Below, piece after piece: positions 35,944-44,596 of a DNA stretch of 64,000 nt; the first letter of the stretch is position 1; each line of letters begins with the position of its first letter. The stretch spans positions 372,596 to 436,595 of the forward strand of contig NZ_KI421504.1 in the NCBI RefSeq assembly GCF_000473165.1. The letters run 5' to 3'. The position numbers were made by a program, and so were the translations under genes. Below the pieces are notes generated by a model. It worked only from the letters and a program-made list of their open reading frames with translations, was not told the origin of the DNA and made no database searches. Origin of the DNA: Leisingera aquimarina DSM 24565. Its GTDB lineage: Bacteria; Pseudomonadota; Alphaproteobacteria; Rhodobacterales; Rhodobacteraceae.

Positions 35944-37356
35944 ATGAAATGGGATGAATTCTCCGAATGGGGCCACCGGGTTGCCGATTGGGCGCAGGAC
36001 TACCACCTGACCGTGGGCGAGCGCCCCGTGCGCGCCCGGACCCAGCCCGGCGAGGTGCTGCACGCCCTGCCCCAGACCCCGCCTGAAAACGGCGTCGGCA
36101 TGGAGGCAATCTTTGCCGATTTTGAGGACATCGTGATGCCCGGCATCACCCATTGGCAGCACCCCCGCTTCTTTGCCTATTTCAACTCCAACGCCGCCGC
36201 GCCCTCAGTACTGGCCGAGTTCCTCGCCTCCGCCATCGCGCCGCAATGCATGCTGTGGCAGACCTCTCCGGCGGCAACCGAAATGGAGACCCGGATGATG
36301 GATTGGCTGCGCCAGGCGCTGGACCTGCCGGAGCCGTTTCAGGGCGTGATCCAGGACAGCGCGTCTTCCGCCACCCTCGCAGCCGTCCTGACCATGCGCG
36401 AGAAAGCGTTGAACTGGCAGGGCAACCAACAGGGGCTGTTCGGGCAAAAGGCCATGCGCATCTACTGCTCGTCCGAGGTCCACACTTCCATCGACCGCGC
36501 CATCTGGGTTGCGGGCATCGGTCAGCAGAACCTGATCCGCGTGCCCATCAAGGGCGACTGGCGCGGCATGGACTCGGCTGCGCTGGAAGCCGCAATTCAG
36601 GCCGACCTCGCTGCAGGCCACCAGCCTGCCGGCGTAATCCTTTGCGTCGGCGGCACCGGCACCGGCGCCACCGACCCCGTCGACAAGGTTTTGGACGTGG
36701 CCGAAAGATACGGCCTCTACACCCATGTCGACGCCGCCTGGGCCGGCTCCGCGATGATCTGCCCGGAATACCGCCATTACTGGCCGGGGGTAGAGCGCGC
36801 CGACAGCATCGTCTTCAACCCGCATAAATGGCTGGGCGTGCAGTTCGACTGCTCCGCCCATTTCCTGAAGAACCCCGATGATCTGGTGCAGACCCTCGCC
36901 ATCAGCCCGGAGTATCTGAAGACCCACGGCCACGACGGCATCATCAATTACTCCGAATGGTCGGTGCCGCTGGGCCGCCGCTTCCGCGCGCTGAAGATCT
37001 GGTTCCTGATCCGCACCTACGGCCTCGAAGGACTGCGCCGGCGCCTGAGGAATCACATCATCTGGTCGGCTCAACTGCACGAAAAACTTAAGTTAGAGCC
37101 TGATTTCGAGATTACCACGCCGCCGATGTGGTCGCTCTGGACCTTCCGCTATACACCGGAAGGCGCCACCGATCTGGACAATCTGAACCTCGCGTTAGTC
37201 AACGCGATCAACGACGACGGCCGCATCTACCTGACCCAGACCCGCGTCGATGGCCAGCTGGTGATCCGCTTCCAGGGCGGCCAGTTTGAGACCACCGAAG
37301 CAGACGTGATGATGGCCTATGATGTCATCACCGAAATCGCAAGGACCCTGCCATGA
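35944..37356 (+). CDS. Aromatic amino acid decarboxylase (PLP, group II)
   Basis: A 470-residue PLP-dependent decarboxylase of the tyrosine/DOPA/tryptophan type. The PLP lysine lies in FNPHKWLGV near residue 295, with HVDAAWAGSA about 45 residues before it and VHTSIDRA earlier. Its stop overlaps the hpaG start, so it is an integral part of the hpa operon. Decarboxylating tyrosine or DOPA gives tyramine or dopamine, which can be oxidised to (hydroxy)phenylacetates, the substrates of this pathway. The exact substrate is inferred from context. The ATG at 35944 follows AAGGAAAAC. Confidence 0.88.
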   Translation: MKWDEFSEWGHRVADWAQDYHLTVGERPVRARTQPGEVLHALPQTPPENGVGMEAIFADFEDIVMPGITHWQHPRFFAYFNSNAAAPSVLAEFLASAIAPQCMLWQTSPAATEMETRMMDWLRQALDLPEPFQGVIQDSASSATLAAVLTMREKALNWQGNQQGLFGQKAMRIYCSSEVHTSIDRAIWVAGIGQQNLIRVPIKGDWRGMDSAALEAAIQADLAAGHQPAGVILCVGGTGTGATDPVDKVLDVAERYGLYTHVDAAWAGSAMICPEYRHYWPGVERADSIVFNPHKWLGVQFDCSAHFLKNPDDLVQTLAISPEYLKTHGHDGIINYSEWSVPLGRRFRALKIWFLIRTYGLEGLRRRLRNHIIWSAQLHEKLKLEPDFEITTPPMWSLWTFRYTPEGATDLDNLNLALVNAINDDGRIYLTQTRVDGQLVIRFQGGQFETTEADVMMAYDVITEIARTLP

Positions 37357-38207
37357 CGCGCTTTGCCACCTACTCCGCCGATGGCGAGATCTTCTATGGC
37401 GCGGCAACAGACGCCGGCATGATCGCCCTGTCGCTGCGGTTCCCCGACTGGCCCACTATGCGCGAGGTAATCGCTGCGGACGGCCTGCCCGCGCTGGCCA
37501 AGGCCGCCGCAGGCAAACCCGTCACCCACACCGATTTCACCTATGAAATCCCGATTCCCAACCCGGAAAAGATCCTCTGCGTCGGCGTCAACTTCCCGGA
37601 CCGCAACGCGGAATACAAGGACGGGTCTTCCTTGCCCAAACACATGTCCCTGTTCCCCCGCTTCCCGCGCTCCTTCACCGGTGCCGAGCAACCGCTGATC
37701 CGCCCGCCGGAAAACCACACGCTGGATTACGAGGGCGAGGTCGCCGTGGTGATCGGCAAACCGGGCCGCCGGATCAAACCGGAAGATGCCTATGATCATA
37801 TCGCGGCTCTAACACTGGCAAATGAAGGCACAATCCGCGACTGGGTCCGCCACGCGAAATTCAATGTCACCCAGGGCAAGAACTGGGACAACTCGGGCTC
37901 CATCGGCCCCTGGCTGGTGCCCTTCATCGACGCTTCCCAGCTGGACGGCGCCCGCATCCTCACCCGCGTGAACGGAGAGATCCGCCAGGACGACACCCTC
38001 AGCCGGATGATGTTCCCGATCCGCGAGGAGATCGCCTATATCTCCACCTTCACCACCCTGCAGCCCGGCGACGTGATCATCACCGGCACCCCGACCGGTG
38101 CAGGCGCCCGGTTCGATCCGCCGAAATACCTGGTCCCCGGCGATGTGGTTGAGGTTGAGGTCGAGGGCATCGGCATCCTGCGCAACACCGTAGAGGACGA
38201 GGGATGA
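37353..38207 (+). CDS. hpaG: Homoprotocatechuate pathway decarboxylase/isomerase (FAH family)
   Basis: A 284-residue fumarylacetoacetate-hydrolase-family protein. It shows the family's NFPDRNAEYK, LDYEGEVAVVIG metal-binding segment and GDVIITGTPTGAG. It would decarboxylate 5-oxopent-3-ene-1,2,5-tricarboxylate and isomerise 2-hydroxyhepta-2,4-diene-1,7-dioate. In enterobacteria HpaG is a duplicated protein of twice this length; here only one copy of the domain is present. ATGA overlaps at both ends couple it to its neighbours. Confidence 0.9.
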   Translation: MTRFATYSADGEIFYGAATDAGMIALSLRFPDWPTMREVIAADGLPALAKAAAGKPVTHTDFTYEIPIPNPEKILCVGVNFPDRNAEYKDGSSLPKHMSLFPRFPRSFTGAEQPLIRPPENHTLDYEGEVAVVIGKPGRRIKPEDAYDHIAALTLANEGTIRDWVRHAKFNVTQGKNWDNSGSIGPWLVPFIDASQLDGARILTRVNGEIRQDDTLSRMMFPIREEIAYISTFTTLQPGDVIITGTPTGAGARFDPPKYLVPGDVVEVEVEGIGILRNTVEDEG

Positions 38208-39004
38208 CCCCCGAGCAGCACCAGGACGCCGCCGAAACGCTCTTCAAGGCCGAGCAGACCGGCCAGCAATGCGGCCTGCTCTCTCTGGCCTACCCCGGCA
38301 TGACACTGGACGACGCCTATGCGGTACAACAGGCTCTGATAGGGCGGAAACTGGCCTCAGGGCGCAGGAAAATCGGCTGGAAAATCGGCCTCACCAGCGG
38401 CGCCATGCAACAGGCCCTGAACATCACCACACCCGACAGCGGCGTGCTCTTGGACGACATGGCGTTCGAAAACGGCACCACCGTCCCCGCAGGCCGCTTC
38501 ATCCAGCCGCGGGTGGAGGCAGAGATCGCCTTTGTCATGAAATCCCCCCTCGCAGGCGCCGACTGCACCCGCGAGGAAGTGCTGGCTGCCACGGACTACG
38601 TGGCACCCGCGCTGGAAATCCTCGACACCAGAATCCTGCGGGCCGACCCGGCGACCGGCCAAGCACGCATCATCACCGACACCATCAGCGACAACGCCGC
38701 CAACGCAGGCGTGGTACTGGGTTCGGAACGCCACGCGGTAGACGCCCATAACCTGCGCTGGGTCGGCGCCATCACCGCCCGCAACGGCACGGTCGAGGAA
38801 ACCGGACTCGGCGCCGGCGTGCTCAACGATCCCATCACCTCGGTCCTGTGGCTGGCACGGCGGATGGCGGAATATGGACAACAGATCGAGGCCGGGGATA
38901 TCGTGCTCTCGGGCTCTTTCATCCGCCCCATCGAATGTCCGCCGGGCACGGAGATTGCCGCCGATTTCGGCCCCTTCGGCTCCGTATCCATCAACTTCGC
39001 CTGA
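38204..39004 (+). CDS. hpaH: 2-oxo-hept-4-ene-1,7-dioate hydratase
   Basis: A 266-residue hydratase of the MhpD/4-oxalocrotonate decarboxylase family, which adds water to 2-oxohept-4-ene-1,7-dioate. The conserved KIGLTSGAMQQ, PRVEAEIAFV and NAGVVLGS segments are present. It overlaps hpaG by four bases and precedes hpaI. Confidence 0.93.
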   Translation: MTPEQHQDAAETLFKAEQTGQQCGLLSLAYPGMTLDDAYAVQQALIGRKLASGRRKIGWKIGLTSGAMQQALNITTPDSGVLLDDMAFENGTTVPAGRFIQPRVEAEIAFVMKSPLAGADCTREEVLAATDYVAPALEILDTRILRADPATGQARIITDTISDNAANAGVVLGSERHAVDAHNLRWVGAITARNGTVEETGLGAGVLNDPITSVLWLARRMAEYGQQIEAGDIVLSGSFIRPIECPPGTEIAADFGPFGSVSINFA

Positions 39005-39020
39005 ACAAGAGGTCCAGCAC

Positions 39021-39791
39021 ATGCCCGCGCCCAAGAACAGCTTCAAACAAGCCCTTGCCGATGGCCAGCGCCAAATCGGCTGCTGGATGAGCTTTGCCGA
39101 CTGCCAGATCGCCGAAATCATGGGCACCTGCGGTTTCGACTGGCTGGTGATCGACGGCGAGCATGCGCCCAATGATATCCGCTCGATCCGCGATCAGCTG
39201 ATGGCGCTGGCGTCCTCCCCCAGCCACCCCGTGGTGCGGGTGCCGGTTGGCGAGACCTGGATGATCAAGCAGGTGCTGGATGCCGGCGCCCAAACAGTGC
39301 TGGTGCCGATTGTCGAAAGCGCCGATCAGGCCCGCGAACTGGTCCGTGCCTGCCATTACCCGCCCAAGGGCGTACGCGGGGTCGGTGCCACGGCGGCCCG
39401 CGCCACCATGTTCGGCTCGGTCACTGAGTACATCCAGACCGCCGACCAGGAGGTCTGCCTGCTGGTGCAGGTGGAAAACCGCGCCGGGATGGCCGCACTG
39501 GACGAGATCCTGCAAGTCGAGGGCATCGACGGCGTCTTCATCGGCCCGGCGGACCTGTCGACAGACATGGGCCACCAGGGCAACTCCGCCCACCCAGAGG
39601 TGCGCGCGGCAATTGCCGATGCCATCCGCCGTATCAAATCCGCAGGCCTCGCCCCGGGCATCCTCGGCACCACGGATGAGGCGACCCAGGTCTACGCAGA
39701 CATGGGGGCACAATTTCTGGCCGTTGGCATCGACGTGATGGTGCTTGCCCGCAACGCCCGCGAGTTGGCGGCGCGCTGGAAGACGGAGTAA
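39021..39791 (+). CDS. hpaI: 4-hydroxy-2-oxoheptanedioate aldolase
   Basis: A 256-residue class II pyruvate aldolase of the HpcH/HpaI family, which splits 4-hydroxy-2-oxoheptanedioate to pyruvate and succinate semialdehyde. The segments FDWLVIDGEHAPND, VRVPVGE, GVRGVGATAARATMFG and GIDGVFIGPADLSTDMG hold the metal-binding Glu/Asp and the catalytic Arg of the family. It is the last gene of the hpa operon. A monooxygenase (hpaBC) making homoprotocatechuate is not in the window. Confidence 0.94.
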   Translation: MPAPKNSFKQALADGQRQIGCWMSFADCQIAEIMGTCGFDWLVIDGEHAPNDIRSIRDQLMALASSPSHPVVRVPVGETWMIKQVLDAGAQTVLVPIVESADQARELVRACHYPPKGVRGVGATAARATMFGSVTEYIQTADQEVCLLVQVENRAGMAALDEILQVEGIDGVFIGPADLSTDMGHQGNSAHPEVRAAIADAIRRIKSAGLAPGILGTTDEATQVYADMGAQFLAVGIDVMVLARNARELAARWKTE

Positions 39792-39872
39792 CACCGTCCT
39801 TCAGACCTTCAAAAGCGAAGCTCTGCCGCGCCCGCCCGCCGCCCTGGCAAAGCCAGAGCAACGGCAGCGGCC

Positions 39873-39957
39873 TTGGGCGTGGCACCGCGCTCGGCGCGGT
39901 GCCACGCCCAACGGGAGGAAGGTATTTTCAATGCCTGACGACGGGCGGGAGTACTCC
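39873..39957. repeat. Hairpin repeat between hpaI and the DUF4139 gene
   Basis: An 18-bp perfect stem (TTGGGCGTGGCACCGCGC at 39873-39890, its complement at 39894-39911) with loop TCG, followed by GGCGGGAGTACTCC (39944-39957). It lies between convergent genes and may end transcription from both sides. It is a copy of the element also seen near 12705 and 53491. Confidence 0.7.
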
Positions 39958-39967
39958 TTTCAATCCC

Positions 39968-41638
39968 TCAGCGCAGGATCATGCCCTCAGGCCAGCTCAG
40001 CGTGCTATCCAGCCGGATTTTCCGGGCCTCACCCGCAGCAATCTCCATATCCCAGGCCAGGATGCCGCGCTGCCTTTCAACGTTCTCCCCAGTGGGCCGC
40101 GGATTGGCACTCCACTTGATCTCAAGGTCGTCCTGCTGCGAGTAAGGCACCCGGTCCAGAACACGCACGGTCCAATCCTGGCCGGTCAGGTTCTCCACCT
40201 CGATTTCCACCTGCCGCACCTGTTCATTGCTGCGCGAGATCAGCCCCTGGCCGCCTTCGCTCTGCCGCAGCATATCGCGGCGCAGCCGCAACCCTTCAAC
40301 CGGGCCGAAACCCGCCTTCATCTCCGCACCCGGTGCCAGTCCGGCAAAGGCCTCAAAAGCAACCAGCTTGCCGTCGGCAAACCGCGGCACCTCATCCGAG
40401 GCCAGCAGCTGCTCGCCGAAACTGTTGGTGAACCTCACCACCCTGTAGGCAGTCTCATCGCGATGCGGCACCGCCACCGCCTTCACTTCGGCTACGGCCG
40501 TCAGCGCATCCATTTCCAGCCTCAGGAAATCGGCACCGGAGGCGACCGAAACCGGCAGGCCGAACCTGTAAGTCGCAGCGGCACCTTCCAGATTTGCGGC
40601 CCATCCGCCCAGCGCGTCTTCCACAACGGCCTGGGGCTCAAACACCGGTTCCGAATGCGCAGACATTTCCGCCACATCCAAACCAAAAGATTTCTGCGCG
40701 CGCGGAGGCTCAGGCGTTTCAATCCGGCGCAGCCAAGGGTGCAAGGCAGACGGGCTGCCCTGCCCCGATGGTTTTGCCGTGGACAGCGTCAGTGCCACAT
40801 CCTGCCAGTTCTCGCCGGTATCCTGAACCAGCGTAACCGCGCGTTTCAGGGTAACCTCGACCGCATCCCCTGTGCTGAGATGCATTTCATAAGACGGCTG
40901 CCAGCCGATCTTGCCGCCTCCGGCGGTGAAATAGCTAAGCATTACCACGCCTTCGCCCGCCTGTTCTGCCTCAACGTCCACCGCAATGTGCAGCCGGTCC
41001 CTGTCCTCCAGTGCGATGGCCGCCAGTGCCGCGCGGGCCGCTGCCAGGTCTGCGTCCAGCGATTCCAGACGCAGCTCAATCCGGCGTGCCCCGGCTTCAG
41101 CCTCCACGGCAGCTTGGCTCGCCTTGCCGGCCTCCTGGGAGATCATCCGCGCAATTTCGCTCAAAGCCGATGCATCCGCCTGGGCCAGGCCCTCATTGCC
41201 GCCAAGCTGCTGCAGGAACCCGATTGAGGCCTCTGCCGCCCGTACCCCGGCGCGGGCGCCCGCAGCTTCATCCCGGACCGAGGCAACTTGGGCCTCAAGA
41301 TCGCGGATCCGCGCTTCGGCGGCCTCTATCTCCGGGTCTTCCGCATCCCGCGGCGGCACGTAATCCTCGCGCAGCAAGGTGGCGATGCGGCGGGCGCCGG
41401 TGATTTCAACCTGCAGGGTCTCCAGCAGCGCAGACTTCGGAACATTCTGCAGGATCAGCCGGTGCCGCCCTTCAGGCAGCGTGACCGCAGCGCGCCGGGT
41501 CACCTCGGCAAGGCCGGGATAGAGTGTCACTTCGGACACCCGGCTGCTGACGGAAAGGGTATCGGCCGCAGCAACGGATGCCGCAGTCTGAACAAATGAA
41601 CAAACGGCAAATGCCATCAAGGAAATTCTCATTGGCAT
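39968..41638 (-). CDS. DUF4139 domain-containing protein (MuiA-like)
   Basis: A 556-residue exported protein with a Sec signal (MRISLMAFAVCSFVQTAASVAAA). The N-terminal beta part (RVSEVTLYPGLAEVTRRA) is followed by a coiled-coil helical hairpin at about 95-225, then the C-terminal DUF4139 domain (GWQPSYEMHL; LQRAVTLVQDTGENWQDVALTLSTA). Proteins of this group are called mucoidy-inhibitor MuiA-like but have no proven biochemical role. It stands alone and is convergent with hpaI. Confidence 0.85.
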   Translation of the reverse strand: MPMRISLMAFAVCSFVQTAASVAAADTLSVSSRVSEVTLYPGLAEVTRRAAVTLPEGRHRLILQNVPKSALLETLQVEITGARRIATLLREDYVPPRDAEDPEIEAAEARIRDLEAQVASVRDEAAGARAGVRAAEASIGFLQQLGGNEGLAQADASALSEIARMISQEAGKASQAAVEAEAGARRIELRLESLDADLAAARAALAAIALEDRDRLHIAVDVEAEQAGEGVVMLSYFTAGGGKIGWQPSYEMHLSTGDAVEVTLKRAVTLVQDTGENWQDVALTLSTAKPSGQGSPSALHPWLRRIETPEPPRAQKSFGLDVAEMSAHSEPVFEPQAVVEDALGGWAANLEGAAATYRFGLPVSVASGADFLRLEMDALTAVAEVKAVAVPHRDETAYRVVRFTNSFGEQLLASDEVPRFADGKLVAFEAFAGLAPGAEMKAGFGPVEGLRLRRDMLRQSEGGQGLISRSNEQVRQVEIEVENLTGQDWTVRVLDRVPYSQQDDLEIKWSANPRPTGENVERQRGILAWDMEIAAGEARKIRLDSTLSWPEGMILR

Positions 41639-41720
41639 CTCTCAATTAATTAGGATGGCGGGCCGGAACTGCCCGCCTGATGCCGAACCTATCCTTCAGC
41701 CTGCGGCGTGACCAGCACGC

Positions 41721-42068
41721 TCAGGCTCCATGCGCGGCGGCCTGCTGCGGCTGCGACGGGCCAAAACGCAGTTCCAGTTCATCTGTGTCAATCCCCAGAT
41801 CCTCGCAGGAGGAGATCGCCGCCAGGCTCAACGCGTCATAGACCCACAGATCGCCTTCACGCATCCGCAGGCAAATGCCCTTGCGGCGCAGGCCCCGGCA
41901 CAGGGTGAACCAGTCGCCGGACGCTGCGAAATCCGCCGCCAACTGCTGCCTCAACTCTGCCGCCGATGCGCAGTTCAGCATGGGCTGCGCTGGAACTGCC
42001 GTCACAGTGCCAAAAGGCAGAGTGGTGGAAACGGGGGCGGCGCGGCTGAAATCCTGCAGTGCGATCAT
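41721..42068 (-). CDS. Hypothetical protein
   Basis: A 115-residue soluble protein with no recognised domain. It has an N-terminal low-complexity stretch, then a compact part (LRRKGICLRMREGDLWVYDALSLAAISSC) and a Gln/Ala-rich tail. The ATG follows AGAGGATC. A 7-bp hairpin (GCTGCCT/AGGCAGC, 42121-42140) lies upstream. Coding likelihood is supported by the ribosome site and codon use only. Confidence 0.6.
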   Translation of the reverse strand: MIALQDFSRAAPVSTTLPFGTVTAVPAQPMLNCASAAELRQQLAADFAASGDWFTLCRGLRRKGICLRMREGDLWVYDALSLAAISSCEDLGIDTDELELRFGPSQPQQAAAHGA

Positions 42069-42144
42069 GGGTTTGATCCTCTTTGTCTGGTGTTTCTTCT
42101 GTCCTCCTCAACCTACCGGAGCTGCCTGCCCCGAGGCAGCCGTG

Positions 42145-42180
42145 CAAAAGAAAAGGGGCCGCCTCTTCCGAAGCAGCCCC
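42145..42180 (-). terminator. Rho-independent terminator of asd
   Basis: On the minus strand GGGGCTGC and GCGGCCCC form a stem with one mismatch and a 10-base loop, followed by TTTTCTTTT. It lies about 20 bases past the asd stop. Confidence 0.8.
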
Positions 42181-42201
42181 CTCACCAAAAGGATATAAGG
42201 C

Positions 42202-43224
42202 TTAGCCTTTCTTCAGAACCTCACGGCCCAGCAGCTCAGCGATCTGCACCGCATTCAGGGCCGCGCCCTTGCGCAGGTTGTCGCTGACGCACCACAGGTT
42301 CAGGCCGTTCTCGATGGTCGAGTCCTGGCGGATCCGGCTGATGAAAGTGGCGAAATCGCCCACACATTCGATCGGGGTCACGTAGCCGCCGGCTTCCCGC
42401 TTGTCGATCACCATGACGCCCGGCGCCTCGCGCAGGATGTCGCGGGCTTCGTCCTCGTCCAGGAACTCCTCGAACTCGATGTTCACGGCTTCCGAGTGAC
42501 CGACAAACACCGGCACGCGGACGCAGGTCGCGGTGACCTTGATCGCCGGATCGACGATCTTCTTGGTCTCCACAACCATCTTCCACTCTTCTTTGGTGGT
42601 GCCGTCCTCCATGAAGACGTCGATCTGCGGGATGACGTTAAACGCGATCTGCTTCTGGAATTTGTTCGGCGGTACATCAGTGGTCGGATTATAGATCGAC
42701 TTGGTCTGGTCCCACAGCTCGTCGGCACCCTCTTTGCCCGCGCCTGACACCGACTGATAGGTCGAGACGACGACGCGCTTGATCGTGGCGCGGTCGTGCA
42801 GCGGCTTCAGCGCCACAACCATCTGCGCGGTCGAGCAGTTGGGGTTGGCGATGATGTTCTTCTTGGCGTAATCGTGGATCGCTTCCGGGTTCACCTCCGG
42901 CACGATCAGCGGAATGTCCGGATCGTAGCGGTACAGCGACGAGTTATCGATCACGGTGCAGCCAGCGGCAGCTGCTTTGGGCGCGTAATCCTTGGTCGCG
43001 GCGGACCCCACGGCAAACAGCGCCATGTCCCAGCCGGTGAAATCGAAGGTATCCAGATCCTGGGTCTTCAGTGTCTTATCGCCAAAGCTGACTTCGGTGC
43101 CGAGAGATTTGCGGCTGGCCAGCACAGCGATCTCATCCACAGGGAACTGGCGCTCGGCCAGGATGTTCAGCATTTCGCGGCCCACGTTGCCAGTGGCGCC
43201 AACGACGACGATGCGGTAACCCAT
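42202..43224 (-). CDS. asd: Aspartate-semialdehyde dehydrogenase
   Basis: A 340-residue NADPH-dependent enzyme of the lysine, threonine, methionine and diaminopimelate pathway. The N-terminal VVVGATGNVGREML binds NADP; the catalytic cysteine is in NPNCSTAQMV near residue 132. Length and motifs are normal. It is a single-gene unit with a strong terminator. Confidence 0.97.
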   Translation of the reverse strand: MGYRIVVVGATGNVGREMLNILAERQFPVDEIAVLASRKSLGTEVSFGDKTLKTQDLDTFDFTGWDMALFAVGSAATKDYAPKAAAAGCTVIDNSSLYRYDPDIPLIVPEVNPEAIHDYAKKNIIANPNCSTAQMVVALKPLHDRATIKRVVVSTYQSVSGAGKEGADELWDQTKSIYNPTTDVPPNKFQKQIAFNVIPQIDVFMEDGTTKEEWKMVVETKKIVDPAIKVTATCVRVPVFVGHSEAVNIEFEEFLDEDEARDILREAPGVMVIDKREAGGYVTPIECVGDFATFISRIRQDSTIENGLNLWCVSDNLRKGAALNAVQIAELLGREVLKKG

Positions 43225-43306
43225 TTGTCTGTTTCTCCAGTAATACCCGGCCCCATGGCCGGCGCCGGAGTGATAAAGCCTCCGGGGACAAGTTTAAAGT
43301 CCCGGA

Positions 43307-44479
43307 TCAGTCCATGCTGTCGCGGCTGAGCAGATAAATTGCGCATCCCGCCGCAAGACAGACCAAAAAGAAGGTGAAAATCCCCGTGTAGGGCAAGGAT
43401 GGGTCCGGCCCGGCCATATTTGCATGAATACGGCCGGTGGCAAACTGCATGATTCCCACCCCGCCGATGCCGAAGAAATTCAGCAACGTGACCCCGCGCC
43501 CGGCCAGATGCGGCGGCACAAAGGCGCGGCCATGCGCCATAATCACCGGAAAGGAGGCGCCAAAGAACCCGACCGCCGCCATCAGCACGACCGGTATCCA
43601 GACCGGCGTGCCCGCCGCCAGAATCAATCCGCCCAACGCCAGGCACGCAAGCAGGTTGCCGCCCAGGATTACCCATTTGCGGGTGCCCAGCATCCGGTCC
43701 AGCGGCCCATAAGCAAAGGTGCCGGCTATCATCGCCGCGCCCATTACCAGCGTCGCCAGCCCCACCTGCTGGGTGCTGAGCCCGTAGAGGTCATTCAGAT
43801 AAGGCCCGATCCACAGCCCCCGCAGCGCCCCCGACGGCGCATAAGCCACCAGCATCAGCGGGAAAATCGCCCACATTACCGGCATTTTGAGCAGGTCGAG
43901 TACCGATCCCTTGTGCTCGCCCTCCGGCTTGTCCGGGTCCGCGACAGTCAGAAAGATCCCTGCCGCAACCACCACGGAAACCACTGCCAGCCCCGCCAGC
44001 GTCTGCCGCCAGCCGAACAGATCCACCGCCAGTGCGGTCGGGTAGGACGCCACCAGATTGCCCGCCGACCCCACCCCCAGCATCAGCGCGGCGAGGGTGG
44101 CAAAGCGGGCAGGCGGGTACTGGCGCGCAAAGATGTAATATGAGGCCATCAGCACCGGCGAACAGCCGATGCCGATCAGGAACATCGCGATACTGACATG
44201 CAAGGGCCCGGTGGCCGCAGCAAACAGCGCAGCCCCGCCGCCGCCGCCCAGCAACAGCAGCAGCGCCGCGGTCCGGCGCGGTCCCGCATGGTCCAGCGCC
44301 CAGCCCACCGGCAGCTGCATTGCGGCAAAAGACAGGAACCACATGCCCGACGCAAAGGCGAGATCATCCGGCGCCGCGCCGATATCCTGCCCCAGCACGC
44401 CGGAGAGCACCGCCAGGAAAGCACGGAAAAACTGGCTCAGCACATAAGCCAAGCACAATAAGGCCAATCCTGCCTGCAT
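43307..44479 (-). CDS. Major facilitator superfamily permease
   Basis: A 390-residue integral-membrane protein with about twelve hydrophobic helices and the MFS loop pattern (GWALDHAGPRRTA between helices 2 and 3; GPLDRMLGTRKW in the second half). The ATG at 44479 follows GGGGACGGGAA; a frame reaching 44869 lacks support. Substrate unknown. Confidence 0.9.
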   Translation of the reverse strand: MQAGLALLCLAYVLSQFFRAFLAVLSGVLGQDIGAAPDDLAFASGMWFLSFAAMQLPVGWALDHAGPRRTAALLLLLGGGGGAALFAAATGPLHVSIAMFLIGIGCSPVLMASYYIFARQYPPARFATLAALMLGVGSAGNLVASYPTALAVDLFGWRQTLAGLAVVSVVVAAGIFLTVADPDKPEGEHKGSVLDLLKMPVMWAIFPLMLVAYAPSGALRGLWIGPYLNDLYGLSTQQVGLATLVMGAAMIAGTFAYGPLDRMLGTRKWVILGGNLLACLALGGLILAAGTPVWIPVVLMAAVGFFGASFPVIMAHGRAFVPPHLAGRGVTLLNFFGIGGVGIMQFATGRIHANMAGPDPSLPYTGIFTFFLVCLAAGCAIYLLSRDSMD

Positions 44480-44596
44480 TTCCCGTCCCCCCGGTTTTCT
44501 GTTTCCGCGGCTCAGCTTGCATGTTTGGCCCCGGCACACAATTCGTTTAGGTAGAAACGGCAGGTCGCTAGGACAGGATACTGGGGCGGTAACGGA

